DNA of 64,000 nt. Origin: Sternotherus odoratus. Its lineage: Eukaryota; Chordata; Testudines; Kinosternidae. The DNA lies in assembly GCA_032164245.1 (NCBI GenBank), contig JAVMKO010000003.1:35649390-35713389 (forward strand), in the 5' to 3' direction. Each line of letters begins with the position of its first letter. Position 1 is the first letter of the stretch. This document shows, piece by piece, positions 1 to 11,757 of this stretch. Made by a program: the position numbers and the translations under genes. The notes below the pieces were generated by a model. It was given only the letters and a program-made list of their open reading frames with translations, was not told the DNA's origin and did no database searches.

Positions 1-210
1 TCTAAAATGCGAGTCTTCATCTGCCTATGCACCTTAATGATATTTCAGTCCAGGAAAAATTGTAATAGAAAAACACTTACTGTACATGTGACTTAGTGTG
101 TGCGTGCTCTGGTGAAGGCTCAAAATGTGAAATAAGTTGTCTTACATCTGTTTAAAACTGTGTGACTTGAGAAAATAAATTTTTCTTTTAAAGTAGGTGT
201 ATTTTGTTTG
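1..210 (+). other. Possible 3' UTR end of upstream gene
   Basis: Single-copy-looking AT-rich sequence with an AATAAA at 174-179 followed by a T/GT-rich stretch (about 190-212), the arrangement of a plus-strand cleavage/polyadenylation site. In other amniotes the neighbour on this side of GCM1 is FBXO9, transcribed toward GCM1, so its 3' UTR would fit. No coding sequence is visible, and the assignment rests on remembered synteny. Confidence 0.22.
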
Positions 211-2611
211 ACTTTAAGAAATGACAAACTAAGTGCAAAGAAACCCGAAGAAGTGTGAAGTTCAACCATAAAATTCAGCCAAACCATGGTGATACTGCAC
301 CATAAATGTCATCTGATCTTGATATCCGCCCATTAGAGCTTACCATCTCAGGTTGGCAGACCACTGTCAGGATCTGTAAGCCAGCCACAAAGGGCAAATG
401 GCTGGCTTTCTCCTCCATGGTCTAGGGAAGGGCTCCTGGAATGCATGGTTCTGCTGGGGTGGTATCATAGAGCAGATGTTACTAGTGTGCTGATTGAGTA
501 TGCACTGTTCAGATTGAATTGTGCAAATGAGAACAGGGCTCACTCAAACATGTTTGTATTTTGTTGTTAATCCTTCATCTAGCTCTGCTACGGAAACTTT
601 ACATTTACTGGGCATTTGTTATTCTTATTAAGTTAACTTCTGGGGCTGCTACAGATTCTCAGGTCCAATGTGTACCTAAAATATGTTCTTTGGATTTTCA
701 TGCAGGTACTGTATACGGCTTCTCCTGCATATATAACTTAGGGCTTTGGTGCAGATACTGTGTGCTGCTTATGATAAATATGTATTTTGGTTTCTTAAAC
801 AACTAAAGTTTCTAAATGTTTTTGTTCTATTAGATTCATGTAAGATTTCTTAAAAGTAATTCCATATACATTTACCTTCTGAACAACTCATTTCAAAATA
901 CTGACTAGAAATGAAAGAGGATGAAAGTACAAAAAAGCTGTTGAAAGAACTTTACTTGTTCCATAATTTGTAAAGTGTACCCTTGCATGGAGCTACACAG
1001 TTAAAATACATCAATAAATTAGCATTTTGCAAACGATTAATTGCTATTTCTTAATGTATCCATAAGTCACTAACTTTTTTTTCCACACAGTAAAACATTC
1101 TACATTCAGTAAGAAGGCTATACAATAGACTATATTCAGTAAGGAGTACATTGTGTTACAGTATGATTGAGAGAAGTAAAAATATCTTTAAAATCTGTGT
1201 TTGATCTTCAAGATAATGAAGTTCTGTTAAGTACATAAACAAGGAGTGCCTGTTACGAAGTTATCCATTGTAAGGGTTATGGTTAAAGCTCTAATTTTAG
1301 ATTATCTTTAACTGGTCCACAAATGCCATCTGTACTTAAGAAATATTTGACTTCTATGAAAGAGGTTAAAGATGATACCAACTTTTTATCTGGATGACAT
1401 TCAATAGTTCTTGATTTGGTAGCTTAGTGATACTTCAAGCTTGATGCACATATGCTCTGTGTAATAATGTGTGTAACCTAACCCTATTTGAGTCTTTAGC
1501 CTGATCAATAAAAGCAATCTGAGGCTTACACTCTGAAGCTTTAAAAACACTATATCTGATATGTACCTGCTGCTTCTGATTTTTTGTTGTATACGTCCAT
1601 TTCTGAGGCTTATGTCTGGGGGTAACTTCAAGACTGGCACATGTCCTGTTGCACAATAACCATGGCCTGGTGTAGTTTCAGAACCTACTCACTAGTGCAA
1701 CTTTACAGCAGAGGTTCTCACTCCCCCCCCCCATACTAAGGAAACCCCAGGGCCCTTCTCTCCATCTAGCTGGGAAATGGCTTGTACTGCCTCCTCTACA
1801 CCCCATTTAGTAATTTGAGAAGGTCAAGGTGGTTTGCCAGAAACAAAGGCTTCTCATATTTGTTCATATGCTAGTATTAAAAGTATATATGTGACTCAAG
1901 CAAAGATACTGTTTGGTCCTGTATTTTTACTCAGCCCATCAATAATGTTATTGTCTGGCTACAGATTTTTAACATCCCATAGTGTGGCCTTCAGCTATTA
2001 AGGCAATATGCTCTTACATCTAGTATTTCAAAACAGTTGACCCTCAAGGCTTCATGTGCTAAATAAGCAGTATGGGACATAAGTAAATATAGTCAACATG
2101 CTGAAGGGACATGTGGTTTTCAAATTTACTTGTACATCAGTAGCACCCAGACAGGGGCCATCCCCCAGTAGGCTTTCCGGCTGAATTAAGACAAGATGTG
2201 ACAAGTGGGTGTAACAAACAGAAGGAAGACAGCTATAACAATGATAATGAACGTAGTGTTGCAGGTGCCTATAAATGTATCCTTGTGGGTCGGATCAATG
2301 ACACCCAGTCTTAAAGGAAATCTGTGCTTCTCAGCATTTGGGCCACAAAAAGACTTTGATTGAGAAAGGAACAAGAACCTGGATTTTTATAGTTACTGGA
2401 AGTTTATACTTACTGCTTTACCCCAGGGGGCAAAGAAGACTGGATCTCAACTGGTTGACCTCATCTGAGAACTTTCTCCAACATGTTTGAGTTTACCTGT
2501 TGTCTATCGTTTGCTGCAAAGTGCTTTTCCCCCCTATGTCTGACAGATCTAATAGAGAATAAAATAAGTGTAGTAGTCCCACTCTGTGTTACAGTCCGAA
2601 TACTTTGTATC
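211..2611. other. Intergenic, nothing recognised
   Basis: AT-rich sequence with no convincing exon, repeat termini or tandem array. A short C run lies near 1724. Open frames here are short and unlike known proteins. Confidence 0.5.
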
Positions 2612-2619
2612 TGCTAGAG

Positions 2620-2931
2620 CAGTGTTTCTGGAACTGGGGTTTGCAGACCCCGTGGGGTCCACGAGGGTACTCCAGGGGGTCTGCATGCCCTGCTGATCAC
2701 CTCCTCCTTCTCCTCCCAGCATCTCCTGCAGGCCAGGGAATGGCTGTTCCACGATGTGCAGGAGGCACTGGGAAGGAGCAGGGATGGGGTGGAAAGAGGC
2801 AGTGAAGAGGAGGGGCAGGGATGGGAGCGGGGACAGGAAGAGGTGGGGTGAGAGCATGGGGCTTGGAGGTCCTTGAAAAATTTTAAATTAAAAAAGAGGT
2901 CCTCAGGTTGGTAATGTTTTGAGAACCACTG
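2620..2931. mobile_element. Non-autonomous hAT element
   Basis: 312 bp bounded by CAGTGTTTCTGG at the left and a right end reading GAGAACCACTG, which are imperfect inverted repeats of the CAGTGGTTCTCAA type common in vertebrate hAT MITEs. Flanking 8-mers tgctagag (2612-2619) and ctttagag (2932-2939) look like a decayed target duplication. The interior is G-rich with no transposase. Confidence 0.65.
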
Positions 2932-2939
2932 CTTTAGAG

Positions 2940-4487
2940 TGGCGAGAGAGTGTGGTCTAATGGCTTTGTGACTTGCATTCTTAGGTCCCTACTTCTGGCT
3001 CTGTGGATTGCAGTGGTGTTCCTGTGATTTTTCTAGGTACCTAACTGGCATTGCGATGTTCTGCCTCACAACACCGGAGTTCTTTTATGGATTCAGCCCT
3101 AGGTGCTTCTAAATTCTCAGCTCCGCCACGTACTGTTGGGAAATAATGTGATATGAATTAGGCCAGTGCAGAGCTCTTCTGAAGATCCCATCCTTAACTT
3201 TTGTCTCAGTTTCTCCATTTGTAAACTATGCAGCGTTACCCTGCTTCAGTGGATGGTGCAAGGGTAAATTAGTTAACATAGGAGTACTGCTTTGTTAAAT
3301 GTTAACCATTGAGTAGTAATGCTAAGTGTTACTTCCTGTACATAAAATATTACACTAATTGCAAAAGCTAATTCAACTGTTCTGTACAAATCAAATTTAT
3401 CGCATTAAAAGGCAAAAGCTTTCTGAAAGTGGAGGCTCCATCGATCCTGTATTGTGTCAATGGAAAAAAAAAATCAATATGAAAACATTTTAAAGGGAGC
3501 ATTATCAAGTCTACTTTGGCCCACTTTAAAGTTTTAAAAGCAAGTAACAGAATAGCAATAGAAATGCACAATTTTTAAAAAGTTTCAGTGGAATCAGTTT
3601 TGATTAAAAAAAATTTCCCTTTCAATGTATGTAACTACACCATTTGCAAGAGCTCACCAGTGCAAGAGAGCATGAAAATGACTAAACTGACTAAACAAAA
3701 GTGAAATTGACTAGACTATTTTCATTGCCCAAGTGCAGAAAAATGCAAAAAGAAAACTCAAAACTAGTAAGATTTTTGAAATTAGGTCTACTTTGATAAG
3801 GTTATTAATGCATGTACTGTAATTAAATGTGAATTTTAACTTGATAGTACTGTCCAGGCTCCATTTAGTTCTGAATTGCAGCTTTGCTGCCTCAGGATAA
3901 GTCTGGCTGCTTTTCAAGGTAAAATAACCACTTGCACAATACTTGGCCTAAAAGAAATAGCGCAGTTAATGCTATGCTGTAAACTTTTATCTTGTTGGGA
4001 ATTTAGCCATGGGGCTGTTATGTAGCCCCTAATTGAGCCTTTAAAATCAATTCAAAATTGCTAGCCTGTCCTGGGGAATAGCAATTCCATTGCTTCAGCT
4101 GAGACATAAAAGCTGGAAGCTACTATTAAATGGAGTCTTTGGACATGAATAAATGTTGCTGGTTTTGTATGATGTAGCCCAAGATAGTTGTAGATGTCTA
4201 GGTTGTTTGAAATTCCTTTAGAAACCCTTTACCCTGACCCATACACACAGGCAGAAAAGGTCTAAATGTTCTTTCAAAGGGACACTGTCAAAAGGGCAAT
4301 CAGCTGTAGTTCAAGGAAATAAAGGACAGAGCTTAATTTTAAGGAACACTATTCCACAGTATTATTTATAGCAAAACTCACAAATTGAAAGATAATTGCA
4401 CTTGAAAACATACTTTTCACCTATTCACATGCATCAAGCGTTAGAAGATATAGGTCTTGGGACATTCTGTATTTGAAAAGAAGGGCA
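2940..4487. other. Intergenic, nothing recognised
   Basis: AT-rich, no gene or diagnosable repeat seen. Confidence 0.45.
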
Positions 4488-4690
4488 ATTTTGTGGTTAA
4501 GTTGCTGGACTGGGAATCTGGAGGCAGCTCTGACATAGACTTTTTGTGCGTCCTTGGGCATGCCATTTAATCTTCCTGCCTCACCTCACTAATTCATTGT
4601 CAAATGAGAATAATAATACTTCTCTACCACACAGCTGTGCTGTGACTCAGTTAATGCATGGGAAGTACTCAGATACAGGAGCAAGGGGGA
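4488..4690 (+). repeat. MIR-type SINE (old)
   Basis: Reads like the MIR core and tail in sense: 'ccttgggcatgccatttaat', then a decayed 'aatgagaataataatacttc' and 'gctgtgactcagttaatgc'. Diverged, no clear ends or target duplication. Confidence 0.6.
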
Positions 4691-6029
4691 CCTAGATGGA
4701 AATACGAAGAGCAGTCACCCTACTATCTAGTTAAATTCAACCTAATAGAAACGCTTCCATCCATATATTGTTTTTAAACAACTAGACACCCCCCTAGGTT
4801 GTTTATAGCCCAAACATTGCATGCGGAGAACCTGAAAGTGAGGCTGTCTTCCTTGATATTTGATTGGCCAAGCTGAGAGAAGTGCAGAAAGTGAACAGCA
4901 AACATCAGTAGTGACTGAGAGAAAGTTTACATTTATTTATTTTTAATAATGAGGTTATTGGAAAGAAATTTGTTTACAATACACATTGTAAATTAGCATT
5001 GCCCTTGTTTAATCCAATCCAGCAGTGGACACTGCGCTTACTGTGTTTTTCTGACCTGAGCCACTATTGCAAACTGAACATATTGCTTTGCTTCCGCCAG
5101 GTGGCGCCCCAAACTTTGAAATTCTGTTTCCTACAGTACTTGATAAAGTCTAAATATACATTTGTTCCTGCTCCCCGCCTCTGAAAATAACTGAATGTTC
5201 CACTAATGATAACACACAGCAAGTTATGGCTTAGCGTCTGATCTAATGCTAGGCAAGTGCCAAGTGTCCAGATGGATAGCAAGATGCATCACTAGGGTAC
5301 TCATGGTCTTGCAATCCCCTCAGCACAGAACTACACTTTCCCCACTTATTATTCCTCCTTACTAGGGTGGAATAAATATAAAATGCTGAAACTCCCTGCA
5401 GCTGCCAAAATCCTCCCTCTTCTAACTATATTAATAGTGAGAGCTCCCAGCCCAGACACCTGCTTGCCAAGTCCTTCCCCTGAAAGTCCACTAAGCCAGT
5501 TGCAGAAATCACTGAAGTCTCCACTTAGCCAGTTGCAGAAATTACTTTACTTTGCATTTGGTGCAACAAATTTTGGGTCAGTCCAACACAGTCGTCATGC
5601 ACAATTCTACCTTTGCATGAATATAAAGTAAGAGAAACGGCCATTGTCAAACTGTGAGTGAGAGGCAAATCAACAATATGCATAGTTGGGCAGAGATGCT
5701 AGAGTTGCTGAGAAACCAGAATACAAAGGAGCAAGTAAACGGAAATCCTTTATCGCCGCAAAAACAGCAAATGGATTTTAAAAGTTAAAGCATGGGGGAA
5801 GGGGGCACTAGGCCACCAAAAGTGTCTGTACTAGACTTTTTCAGACACATAATTCCCACTTTTTCACCAATGGTAGCAGCAATGACAATCATAAGTAGAC
5901 AGACCTTGGGTTTTTAACCACCATGTCATCTACCCATCCCCAGAGTAGTATTAACAAACGTGGTGGTAAAAAATGCCTTGGCTTCACTCCCATCTTCTAC
6001 AGGTACTAAGAGAGGTGGAGTTGCACCTG
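4691..6029. other. Intergenic with small local duplications
   Basis: No gene. The phrase 'agccagttgcagaaat' occurs twice at 5493-5540 in a tandem duplication of about 36 bp. A stretch near 5426-5490 (agagctcccagcccagacac) is similar to 6368-6432, suggesting an old dispersed duplication. Confidence 0.5.
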
Positions 6030-6037
6030 TTGGGAAT

Positions 6038-6158
6038 AGGGTGACCAGTCAGAAAATATGAACAATCGGGATGGGGTGGGGAGTAATAGGAGCCTATATA
6101 AGAAAAAGACCCAAAAATTGGGACTGCCCCTATAAAATCAGGACATCGGTCATCCTAG
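6038..6158. mobile_element. Short MITE with 8-bp target duplication
   Basis: 121-bp element starting agggtgaccag and ending ggtcatcctag, imperfect inverted termini, flanked by a perfect duplication ttgggaat (6030-6037 and 6159-6166). The interior motif 'cctatataagaaaaagaccc' and 'ataaaatc(a/g)ggacat' recurs at 45.1 kb, so this is a family. An 8-bp duplication suggests hAT mobilisation. Confidence 0.72.
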
Positions 6159-6166
6159 TTGGGAAT

Positions 6167-6940
6167 TGTGGCTGAAAAATTCTACTGCATACAAGCACCC
6201 AGCATGTCTGGTACCAAACTGTGTTAGGAACAATTTTAGCTAGAGATGTAGTTTAGTTAAATTAAGTTTAACTGCTGTTCTCTAACATGAGTAAGAGCCC
6301 AGAGTAGGCTTAATAGGTGTAAGGATTAGTATATAGTGTAGTTGTAGCCATGTTGGTCCCAATATAGTATATTAATAGCAAGAGCTCCCAGCTCAGACAC
6401 TTGGATGTCAAGTCCTTCCTCCAGAAATCAACCTGCATAACACTTTCAAAAGAGGAGTCCGGGAGCTTAAATTAATAATTTTGCTAGACACTAAAAATCA
6501 TGGCCTGAGTAGAGACACTGGATTTATGGCTTATTACAACTATCTGTAAGCCACTAACAACTCCCCAGCTCAGGTGCCTCCCCCCATCCCCTGCTTCCTT
6601 TCCCTCCATGACTGGAGGGGTGTAAAGGGCCTTTTCACCTTGAATGATCCCTTAAAATGTGTTAACTATTTATGCTAATCAATTTGTTCCATGTTGTATT
6701 TAGCTGTGACACTCTGAGTAGGTTTCTCATACTGAACAAGAGCCCTGTTCTCACCAAAAGAAATTAGTCCAATAAGAGATAGTACCTCGCCCATTTTGTC
6801 TCTCTTAAGGATTAGTACACATTGCTAGGGCAATTAGCGATCATGCTGATTGTTCCTTAAAGCTTTTCCATTTTCTTAATTTAGTTATGAGTATTCTCCC
6901 ACAAAACGCTCAGATGACTTCCCCCATGTAGGGAAAGTGT
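6167..6940. other. Intergenic, nothing recognised
   Basis: Contains the second copy of the 5.43-kb similarity (6368-6432); otherwise no recognisable element or gene. Confidence 0.4.
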
Positions 6941-7500
6941 AAATTATAAGTAAATGTATTTTAAATGTTGTAACAGTATTCTAAGCTATTTCTTCTCTCT
7001 CACTAAAGGGACGAGAAACTTAACTCATCTTGGTACATACTTTCCTGCTCCTCTCATGTACGTCAAGCTCTTATCTTGTCTTATAGGTCTTTGCTTATAC
7101 GTCTTGTCTCATACGTTTTGTCTCGTCTCATGTATGTCAAACTCTTATCTTGTCCTGTACATTTTATACGTTTGTCTTACCTCATATATTTTAGCTCATA
7201 TCTGTATGTATTCTTACCCCATATGTACCATTTCAAGATAGAAACTTTGTGTTTGTATGTCCTGTTCTTTCCAGACAAATAAGTAAATAGACAGGGAACA
7301 ACGTCATAAAACTTTTTCACCTGTTAATTTGCATGGGGTCCCTCTAGCCCCTCCTTCATCTAAAGAAGTGTATAAAAAGGTCTTGACAATGTATAGGGCC
7401 AAGCCACAATTTGAATGTTAACTCTGTGGCTTCAATTTGCTGAGCAAATAAACTTGTATTCAAGATCTCCTGTGTCTACCTGTTCTTTGAAGGTAAATTG
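6941..7500 (+). mobile_element. Possible solo LTR of an LTR element
   Basis: A promoter-like and terminator-like arrangement in one strand: TATA-like gtataaaaagg at about 7369-7379, then an AATAAA inside gcaaataaacttg near 7446, followed by a T/GT-rich 'ctcctgtgtctacctgttct'. This order over about 100 bp resembles U3-R-U5 of an LTR. Upstream, 'gtcaa(g/a)ctcttatcttgtc' is repeated at about 7063 and 7136, a 74-bp tandem duplication. TG/CA ends and a target duplication could not be fixed. Confidence 0.35.
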
Positions 7501-7624
7501 GGACAGGCCTCCAAAGAAATGAAGCCATTTATGCAACACCCACAATCTGTGAACACACAAAGTAGAGTTACCATCTGTTCCACAATCTTCACAGCAGTCC
7601 AGGCCTCAGAGGCCTGTCTCACTT

Positions 7625-8065
7625 TGAATCATAGAAATGTGGGGCTAGAAAGGACCTTGAGAGGTCATCTAGGCCAGACACCAGCACTAGGATAGAGCCA
7701 AGTATACCTAGACCAACTCTAACAGGTGTTTGGGTTAACCTGTTCTTGGAGCCTCCAATGATGGAGATTCCACGACCTCTGTTGGAAATCTATTCCAGTG
7801 CTTCCTACCGTCAATGGATATGGAAAACAGGTGATCACCATCCTTATTATAATAATCCTTAACATATCTGAAGACTGTTCTCAGGTTTCCTCCCTCATTT
7901 TTCTTTTTCCAAGTTTTTTTAACCTTTCCTTCTGAGACAGGTATTCTAAACCCTTTATCATTTTTGTAGCTCTTCTGTAGACTCTCTCCAATTTGGTCAC
8001 ATCATTTTCAAAATGTGGCACCCAGAACTGGACACAGTATTCCAGCATCTGCTATGCCTAGCCTG
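7625..8065 (-). mobile_element. CR1 LINE 3' end, antisense
   Basis: Starts with the antisense CR1 terminus 'gaatcatagaaatgtggggc' and continues through the usual 3' UTR and C-terminal ORF2 remnants (ggaccttgagaggtcatcta; cccagaactggacacagta). Diverged; no usable frame. It contains the segment 7708-7862 that is copied exactly at 9212-9366. Confidence 0.8.
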
Positions 8066-9211
8066 CAGGTCAAATTAATTAAAAGATCCTGAATTTATTT
8101 TGGGCAATGCAACATCAGCACCATATGATGTCAGTGCGTGAAAACATAAACATGAATATTGGTGGGTTGGGTTTACATCCCCCTCAATCCCTAAATTTAA
8201 TATCATACAGGTGGGAGGGTCCAATATCCTAAACCTGTTGTTGCTCCTATTAATAACTTACAGTGTCTAAACAGATAGTGTTCTGCTGTGGAGTTAAAGT
8301 TAAGAGCATTAAGTTAAAGAGATTGAATCCAGCTTGCATTTTCTAGCAAAAAATGTCAGGACTGACTAGAAAACAAACATTTAGTTTTGTAAAAAACAAT
8401 TAAAAATGGAGCTTTCAAGATTTTATTTTGTTCCACAATGGAATGAATATTAGACCTTTTGACTTAGCCCAGAATACTCATTTGGCTAATGGTCACAGCA
8501 CTCAGTCAGAGCAGGACTTCAATGTGGACCTCCGACATCCTAGGTGAATTTTCTGACTACGGAGCTATTGGCTATTCTGGGGTGGTCGGTCAATCAGTCT
8601 CTCCCGCCACCCCCCTCGTTCCCAGTCTTCCAGAAATTCTACTCTGGACCTGAGAAACTTTCCCCACAAAATTGTCATCAAAACCAATATGTTTCCTTGA
8701 AAAGCATCAGTTTAGATCAACTGGCATTATGAGATGAAAAAAAAAAATAATTGAAAAATTCCTGACCAGCTCTACTGGTAATAACAGTGGGAAGGTTGTT
8801 CTTTTAGCTGCCTGTATGATAGGAATAAAAAGTTGCCAAAAACTGAAGTTCAATCTGAAGCTAGTTACCTTTTGTAGTGTGGCCTTTTAAAGATAGATTA
8901 CAAAATCTTGAAGAACTTGAAAAACTACAGAAAATATGAAGACAAGATGAATGTTAGTCTGGGTATGTAACTATACAGGGAGGTTCTGAATCAGGTTTTA
9001 CTTCTTTATTTAAAGGGGCTCTAATTAAGAGGTCTTTTATGGTAGCAAGATCATAACACAGGACAGTGAATGTACATGATTACTACACAAATTTCATCTT
9101 AAGGGCACTGTTTGTGCTAATCAGTTTGTGATCTTTGAGTTTTGGAAACCACCATTTATGATTATTTTACACTAAGAATGTGTCCTGTTTTGTTGCCCCA
9201 GTAGGCCAACT
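8066..9211. other. Intergenic, nothing recognised
   Basis: AT-rich single-copy-looking sequence; no exon or repeat ends. Confidence 0.45.
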
Positions 9212-9366
9212 CTAGACCAACTCTAACAGGTGTTTGGGTTAACCTGTTCTTGGAGCCTCCAATGATGGAGATTCCACGACCTCTGTTGGAAATCTATTCC
9301 AGTGCTTCCTACCGTCAATGGATATGGAAAACAGGTGATCACCATCCTTATTATAATAATCCTTAA
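9212..9366 (-). repeat. Exact 155-bp copy of CR1 segment
   Basis: Base-for-base identical to 7708-7862 by eye, same orientation, 1.5 kb away. The left junction shows 'ccaactcta' twice in a row, possible microhomology. It lacks the CR1 3' terminus, so it did not arrive by retrotransposition as an independent CR1. Confidence 0.85.
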
Positions 9367-9389
9367 TCCTTTGACAAATATAAATGAAT

Positions 9390-9470
9390 TAAGCTTCACA
9401 GCACCCAGAAATGGGAAGAAAGTATTATCAGTCCTGTTTTACTGACATGAAACCTGAGGCACATGCTGGG
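9390..9470 (-). repeat. MIR-type SINE fragment
   Basis: Antisense MIR core: cagtcctgttttactgacatgaaacctgaggc in essence (a decayed 'ccattttacagatgggaaactgaggc'). Confidence 0.5.
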
Positions 9471-10084
9471 ATTTTCAGAAGAGCCTAAGGAAGTTAGGTG
9501 CCAACGGGGGTTTTTGTCTCCTATATCACTTGGGCACTTTGGAAAATTCTACCCACAGAAAGGCTAAGTGACTTTCTAAGGAGCCTGTTTCTTGACTAGG
9601 TTTCAAGGGTACTGGTATTTTGCAGCTATATGGTTGCAGAATGTTGTCACAAAACTGATATATTGTCCCAGGATTCTGACAATATTTCCCTCTGAGTGTT
9701 CTCTAGAAATCTCCATTCACCTTTCAGTGCAAGAGAAGACTAGGTGGCACACAGCATAAGCATAATCATTAGGGGATGGGAGACTGTTCTCAGGAAAAAC
9801 TACATAAATTTATGATTTGCCTGAAGGACGACTGAATATTAGACCAGTCAAGAGTCCACTCTGACATGGTGCTCTCTTAAGTTACCTTGCTGGTGCAAGT
9901 GAAATATCATCAAATTGCGCTTTCCACCAGATTGGTTGTTATTTGTGGATATTTCTTTTTTATTTCCTAACCATGTTTTACATCAGCTAACTAGGAGTTT
10001 GCATCAGTTGTTATGGTAGAGTTAACCTCTGTGCGAGAGGTTGAAAAAAGTAAGTCACTCGGTGCAGTCATTGATGCGGATGTT

Positions 10085-11075
10085 ACATTCAGTTCTGGGC
10101 ACTATATTCCCAGAAGGATTACCACAAACAGGAAATTATTCAGAGGACAATAGCAAAATGTTCAGGGGACTGGAAAAAATGAGTTATAAGGAAAGTACTA
10201 CATATACATTCACTTACAAGAAATACTGGAGTTAAGATCACTGCTGCTCGGTACTGCCTCAGTACTCCCCACCTCTTCTGGAAAGAACACCTTCAACCCC
10301 CCAAATGTTAGGAAACCATAAAGTTCCAGAACACTAGAAGAAAGCGAATGTTGTACCAATATTTATATAGGGTAAACAGGCTAACCTGGGTAATTATAAA
10401 TCTGTCAGTCTAATATTGATCCCAGCCAAGATAACGGAGCAACTGATACAGGATTCGATTAATAAAGAATTAAAAGATGGTAATGTAATTAATGCTAATC
10501 TGCATGGGTTTATGGAAAACGGATCTTGTCAAACAAACTTGGTATCTTTTTTGCTGAGAGAACAAGTTTGGTTGATAAAGGGTATCGTGTTGACAAATTA
10601 TACTTAGATTTCTGTTAGACATTTGACTTGCAACCATGACATTCTGATTAAAAAACTAGAAAGATATAAAATTAACTTGGCGCACATTAAATGGATTGAA
10701 AGCTGGCTAGTAGGTCTCAAAATGTAACTGTAAATGGGAAATCATCATTGATGCCAATGAGGTGCTGCAGAGACCGGTTCATAGCCCAACACTATTTAAC
10801 ATTTTTAGCAATGATCTGGAAGAAATCATAAAATCATCACTGATAAAGTGTACAGGTGACACAAACTGGGAGAGGGATAAATAAGGAAGTGGACCGGTCC
10901 CTGATACAGAGCAGCCTGAATCACTTGGCGCAAGCAAACAATATGCATTTTAATATGGGTAACTAAACATACATCTAGGAACAGAGAACGTTGGCCATAC
11001 TTACAGGTTGGAGGAACTCTATCTCAAGTAACAGCGAGGCTGAAAAAGATTTGGTGAATTTGAGCTCCTGCTGCA
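10085..11075 (+). mobile_element. CR1 LINE fragments, sense, rearranged
   Basis: Two blocks out of normal order. 10085-10215 resembles the CR1 ORF2 C-terminus ('cagttctgggcactatatt', 'aggaaattattcagaggaca'). 10335-11075 resembles the reverse-transcriptase domain: 'ggtaattataaatctgtcag', frame with ITEQLIQDSINKELKD and a decayed NDLEE block, then the 'ggccatacttacagg' segment. Stops and frameshifts throughout; inactive. Confidence 0.75.
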
Positions 11076-11159
11076 AAAGTGATGGGGTGTGCCAGACCTT
11101 TCTGGCTCCATGATAGAAGCCCCATTGTTCTCCTACATTCCACCTCAGGAAGCAGCAAG

Positions 11160-11687
11160 ATAGGCACAAAAGAGCAGTAAAGTTGGGTCTTCTAGGCCTG
11201 CCTAGAGAGGCCTCACTAGAGCAACCATTTTAGGAGCTATAGTGGCCTGGTCTTCCAGGGCTAGCAGCAGCCAATCAGAGCCCAGCAGGCTCAAATAAAA
11301 GCACCTGCAGGAGGTTAGCAGGTCAGTTTCTGGCTGGGACTGGAAGAATAAAGAAGGGTTCTCCTCTCTATCCTGGTGCTAGAGGAAAACCTGAGGTCCC
11401 TGAGCCAGGACTACAAATAAGGGCCTTGGTAGGAAGGCACACAGAAATTTCAGTGATGGATGGGACTAAGCAGTAAGTGCCTGGTGTGTGCAGAGTATCT
11501 GGGTTGGAACCTGGCATGGTGGGAGGATCTGTGCTTCCCCCCCCAGGTAAAGTGGTATAAACCCCGAAAGGAGACAAGGCTTATCTGGGAGCCTGAATAA
11601 AATGCTGAATTTTAAGGGTCCAGAGCTGGGGCTGAAAACTTTAGTAATCTAAAATAGCCCCTTTAGGTAGTGTGCTCCTTGGAGTTC
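11160..11687 (+). mobile_element. Promoter-like repeat, possible LTR
   Basis: CCAAT box (agccaatcagagcc, about 11268-11281), a TATA-like caaataaaag 20 bases on (about 11293), then gaataaagaagg near 11345. This compact CCAAT-TATA-AATAAA order suggests an LTR or other element promoter. It sits between a CR1 body and a CR1 3' end. No ends or target duplication found. Confidence 0.3.
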
Positions 11688-11757
11688 TATGGCCTGTGTG
11701 ATACAGCTGGTCAGACTAGATGATCACAATGTTCCCTTCTGGCCTTGATCTAGGCAC
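11688..11757 (+). mobile_element. CR1 LINE 3' terminus, sense
   Basis: 'gtcagactagatgatcacaa' and 'ttcccttctggcctt' are the characteristic end of a turtle-type CR1 3' UTR. It may belong to the fragment ending at 11075 if the sequence between is an insertion. Confidence 0.7.
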
